64,000 bases of DNA from an uncultured Eubacteriales bacterium. GTDB taxonomy: Bacteria; Bacillota; Clostridia; Oscillospirales; Oscillospiraceae. Location: the NCBI GenBank assembly GCA_900543625.1, contig UQSF01000002.1, positions 92,635 through 156,634 on the forward strand. Reading direction: 5' to 3'. Of the stretch, positions 62,099-64,000 are shown one piece after another. Below the pieces are notes generated by a model, which was not told the DNA's origin, searched no databases, and worked only from the letters and a program-made list of their open reading frames with translations. Made by a program: the position numbers and the translations under genes. Position 1 is the first letter of the stretch. Each line of letters starts with the position of its first letter.

Positions 62099-62506
62099 AT
62101 GAACATTGAGCTCACCGACAAGGAGTTCCGGCGACTGCTGGATCTCGTCTATATCGGCAACTGGATCCTTAACTCCACGCGCGAGAAAGACCGGTTTGAG
62201 GACTATGATATTTTGCAGGAGAAGCTCTTTGCGCTGTGCGCCAGAAACGGCATGAGCGCGCTCATCTCCCGCTGGCAGGGGCATATCTTCCCCTCGCAGG
62301 CATACGAAAACGGCGGCATCCATGAGGCCATCGCCGACTATGAGGACGCCGTGTTTTTCGACATTCTGGCCGAGGAGCTCGCGCGGCGCGATCTCGGCTG
62401 TCTCGACGGCGAGCCCGCCGATCTGACCGAGCTCAACGCGCGCATGGACGAATACATGGATGAGTTTGAAAAGTCCGGCGTGGAAAATCTGGTGATCGAG
62501 GCGTGA
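62099..62506 (+). CDS. Conserved hypothetical helical protein
   Basis: 135 residues from the ATG at 62099 (GGGAGGG eight bases before). Soluble, acidic and mostly helical; begins MNIELTDKEFRRLLDLVYIG. No motif or family recognised with confidence. A -10 (TATAAT, 62009-62014) lies upstream. The stop overlaps the GTG start of the alkyltransferase gene by 4 bp, so the two are co-translated; a link to DNA repair is only by position. Confidence 0.75.
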   Translation: MNIELTDKEFRRLLDLVYIGNWILNSTREKDRFEDYDILQEKLFALCARNGMSALISRWQGHIFPSQAYENGGIHEAIADYEDAVFFDILAEELARRDLGCLDGEPADLTELNARMDEYMDEFEKSGVENLVIEA

Positions 62507-62958
62507 GCACGCGCACGATCGAGACGCCCATCGGCGCGCTGACGCTCACCGCGTCGGCGGACGCTGTCACGGCCGTCCGCTTCGGCGCGCAGGGCGCGCG
62601 GGATGCTTCGGCGCTGCTCGACGCGGCCGAGGCACAGCTGCACGAATACTTCGCGCGCACGCGGCGCACGTTTGACCTGCCGCTCGATCCGCGCGGTACG
62701 GCGTTCGAGCTGCGCGTGTGGGCGGCGCTGCGCACGATCCCCTACGGCGAAACGCGCAGCTACGGCGCGATCGCCGCCGCCATCGGCAGCCCGAATGCCA
62801 GCCGTGCCGTCGGCATGGCAAACCACCGCAACCCACTACCGATCCTCATCCCCTGCCACCGTGTCATCGGCGCGGACAGCTCGCTCACGGGCTATGCCGG
62901 CGGGCTGGAGACAAAGCGCCGCCTGCTGGCGCTAGAAGGGATCACACATTTAAAATAA
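62503..62958 (+). CDS. ogt: Methylated-DNA-protein cysteine methyltransferase (Ogt)
   Basis: 151 residues from a GTG start overlapping the previous stop. The DNA-binding HTH (FELRVWAALRTIPYGETRSYGAIAAAIG), an Arg finger region and the acceptor cysteine in PCHR (Cys118) are intact. Repairs O6-alkylguanine by irreversible transfer to the cysteine. Terminator follows. Confidence 0.95.
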   Translation: MSTRTIETPIGALTLTASADAVTAVRFGAQGARDASALLDAAEAQLHEYFARTRRTFDLPLDPRGTAFELRVWAALRTIPYGETRSYGAIAAAIGSPNASRAVGMANHRNPLPILIPCHRVIGADSSLTGYAGGLETKRRLLALEGITHLK

Positions 62959-62983
62959 ACAACCGATCGAATAACCAATCGAA

Positions 62984-63024
62984 AACACGGCCGCCGGAAA
63001 AATCCGGCGGCCGTGTTGTTTTTT
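62984..63024 (+). terminator. Terminator after ogt
   Basis: 15-bp stem AACACGGCCGCCGGA, four-base A loop, six T residues after one G. Confidence 0.9.
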
Positions 63025-63031
63025 GCACAGC

Positions 63032-63060
63032 GCATAGTTTTCGCGTGTGCGGTCATACTG
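63032..63060 (+). promoter_or_regulatory. Possible forespore (sigma-G/F-like) promoter of spoVAC
   Basis: GCATA (63032-63036), 17 bp, CATACTG (63054-63060) resembles the Bacillus sigma-G pattern (-35 GmATR, about 18 bp, -10 CATnnTA). It leaves a very short leader before the gene. No sigma-A promoter was seen. Confidence 0.4.
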
Positions 63061-63079
63061 TGCGCAGGAGATGAGGACA

Positions 63080-63523
63080 ATGCGCATGAGCAGCGACGAA
63101 TATGCGGCCTTTGTCGATTCGCTCTCGCCGCGCTCGCCCATCTGGGGCGATCTGCTGCGCGCGGGGCTGGTCGGCGGCGTGATCTGCACGCTTGGGCAGG
63201 CACTGACTGACCTGTACACAGCCTGCGGCGCAGCGGTGGAAACGGCGTCGGCCTGGTGCTCGATCACGCTGGTGTTTCTCGGCGCGCTGCTGACGGGGCT
63301 GGGCGTTTACGACGATCTGGCGCGCTTTGCCGGAGCGGGGTCGCTGGTGCCGATCACGGGGTTTGCCAACGCCGTCGTATCACCGGCGCTGGAATTCAAG
63401 ACCGAGGGGCTCGTCACGGGCACGGCAGTGAAGATCTTCACGATCGCAGGGCCGGTGATCGTCTACGGCATCGGCGCAAGCGTGGTCTACGGGCTGATCC
63501 TTGCCGTATGCGGCATCCACTGA
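63080..63523 (+). CDS. spoVAC: Stage V sporulation protein AC (SpoVAC)
   Basis: About 147 residues; starts at 63071, 63080 or 63086 are possible, and 63080 has the best spacing from AGGAG. Four membrane spans; SpoVAC signatures GLVGGVICTLGQALTD, FAGAGSLVPITGFANAVVSPALEFKTEG and KIFTIAGPVIVYG. Part of the channel that moves dipicolinic acid across the inner spore membrane. Here it stands without spoVAD or spoVAE next to it, which usually follow. Confidence 0.9.
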   Translation: MRMSSDEYAAFVDSLSPRSPIWGDLLRAGLVGGVICTLGQALTDLYTACGAAVETASAWCSITLVFLGALLTGLGVYDDLARFAGAGSLVPITGFANAVVSPALEFKTEGLVTGTAVKIFTIAGPVIVYGIGASVVYGLILAVCGIH

Positions 63524-63536
63524 CAAGGAGGACAAT

Positions 63537-63704
63537 ATGAACGATCACAAAAACGGCGGGCGCAAGAGCGCACCGGTACAGACCGGGCACGACCACCGCG
63601 CCGGAAAGCGCGAGCACAGCGAATCCGAGCATACGTCAAAACCCGACACCGCACCCAAAAGCAAGGCGCACGCGCCGGACGGTATCTCCGGCTACTGGGA
63701 ATAA
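63537..63704 (+). CDS. Small hydrophilic protein behind spoVAC
   Basis: 55 residues from the ATG at 63537, with AAGGAGG seven bases before and the gene only 13 bp after spoVAC. Very polar, rich in His, Lys, Ser and Asp, with no hydrophobic segment; ends GISGYWE. No family recognised. The tight spacing suggests coexpression in the forespore, perhaps as a small spore protein, but this is inference. Confidence 0.6.
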   Translation: MNDHKNGGRKSAPVQTGHDHRAGKREHSESEHTSKPDTAPKSKAHAPDGISGYWE

Positions 63705-63717
63705 GGATATCCGCTGC

Positions 63718-63930
63718 GAATGGGATCGTTTGCTTTTTCTTGCACATGGCGCAAACCGGAAGGCCGTCGATGATCGGCAGTCACTTCCAATTACCGCCCC
63801 AGCTTCCGTGGAAAACTTCTGGGCAGCGGGGGAGCTCGAGGGGGCGAAGCGCCCGCCTCGAATGGAATCGTTTGCTTTTGTCTATGCCCTGCATAGACAA
63901 AAGCGGCCGCTGAGTAATCAGCGGCCGCTT
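63718..63930. repeat. 20-bp direct repeats and tandem hairpins between spoVAC operon and the edge gene
   Basis: GAATGGGATCGTTTGCTTTT (63718-63737) recurs with one mismatch at 63860-63879. The second copy runs into a perfect 13-bp hairpin (CTTTTGTCTATGC, 63875-63903), immediately followed by another 13-bp hairpin (AAGCGGCCGCTGA, 63901-63930) that acts as terminator for the minus-strand gene at the edge. No ORF is supported between 63705 and 63949. Confidence 0.6.
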
Positions 63931-63949
63931 CGGTTTTCTATGGTATGGC

Positions 63950-64000
63950 TTACTTCTTGGCAAGACCCTTCTGACGGGCATACTCGGCAGCGCCCAGAGC
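63950..64000 (-). CDS. C-terminal end of an unidentified protein, cut by window edge
   Basis: Sixteen codons ending in TAA (ALGAAEYARQKGLAKK) read in from beyond base 64000, followed by a terminator. Too short to identify. An ALGAA-type ending also occurs in BadF/HgdC-type ATPases, which would match the dehydratase at 21-24 kb, but this is only a hint. Confidence 0.5.
   Translation of the reverse strand, partial: ALGAAEYARQKGLAKK

Overview
The window is GC-rich, tightly packed DNA from a spore-forming Gram-positive anaerobe, most likely a clostridial gut bacterium near Oscillospiraceae. Evidence for this: sporulation genes (spoIIGA-sigE, a spoIID-type gene, spmAB, spoVAC), a single-chain pyruvate:ferredoxin oxidoreductase, a tiny 2[4Fe-4S] ferredoxin, oxygen-sensitive 2-hydroxyacyl-CoA dehydratase subunits, S-layer-homology proteins and AGGAGG-type ribosome sites. 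No rRNA, tRNA, CRISPR array, prophage or transposase gene was seen.

Layout. 1-3.6 kb (minus): an operon with an alpha-barrel protein carrying a dockerin, a membrane-anchored cohesin, a DUF4430 lipoprotein and an ECF transporter (T subunit and partial ATPase). 3.8-5.4 kb: spoIIGA-sigE. 5.4-8.4 kb: zinc uptake znuABC with a Fur/Zur repressor. 8.4-16 kb: carD, glyA, tspO, an EEP-family enzyme, galK, split transketolase. 16.2-19.4 kb: niacin salvage (pncB, niaR, a NiaR-box-controlled PTS_EIIC_2 membrane protein). 19.5-24.2 kb: TetR regulator, then a GntR-controlled 2-hydroxyacyl-CoA dehydratase operon. 24.3-31.3 kb: CBS-pyrophosphatase, BceRSAB antimicrobial-peptide module, zinc metallopeptidase. 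31.5-37.8 kb: a candidate sRNA and two DUF4430-SLH surface proteins, each behind its own cobalamin riboswitch. 38-41.5 kb: LysR regulator, rpsF-ssb-rpsR, mscS. 41.6-47.6 kb: PFOR, Asp23, FakA. 47.8-55.7 kb: M20 peptidase with two membrane proteins, a SpoIID-like protein, thioesterase, clpC. 56-64 kb: ferredoxin, trmN6-rsmI, abrB, spmAB, a second candidate ncRNA, ywiB-argS, ogt, spoVAC.

Three things stand out. (1) DUF4430 resembles the C-terminal domain of vertebrate transcobalamin/intrinsic factor. It occurs here three times: twice directly behind cobalamin riboswitches on S-layer-anchored proteins, and once beside an alpha-barrel protein (the partner fold in transcobalamin) and an ECF transporter, with a cohesin-dockerin pair to hold the parts together. 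I infer a cell-surface corrinoid capture system. (2) Four full copies and one remnant of a roughly 200-bp structured intergenic repeat. Each full copy lies between two near-identical copies of a terminator hairpin that is different at each locus, and the internal stems show compensatory changes. This suggests a non-autonomous mobile element that targets terminators and duplicates them. (3) Two candidate small RNAs share a plan: sigma-A promoter, 5' hairpin, pyrimidine-rich linker, terminator hairpin.
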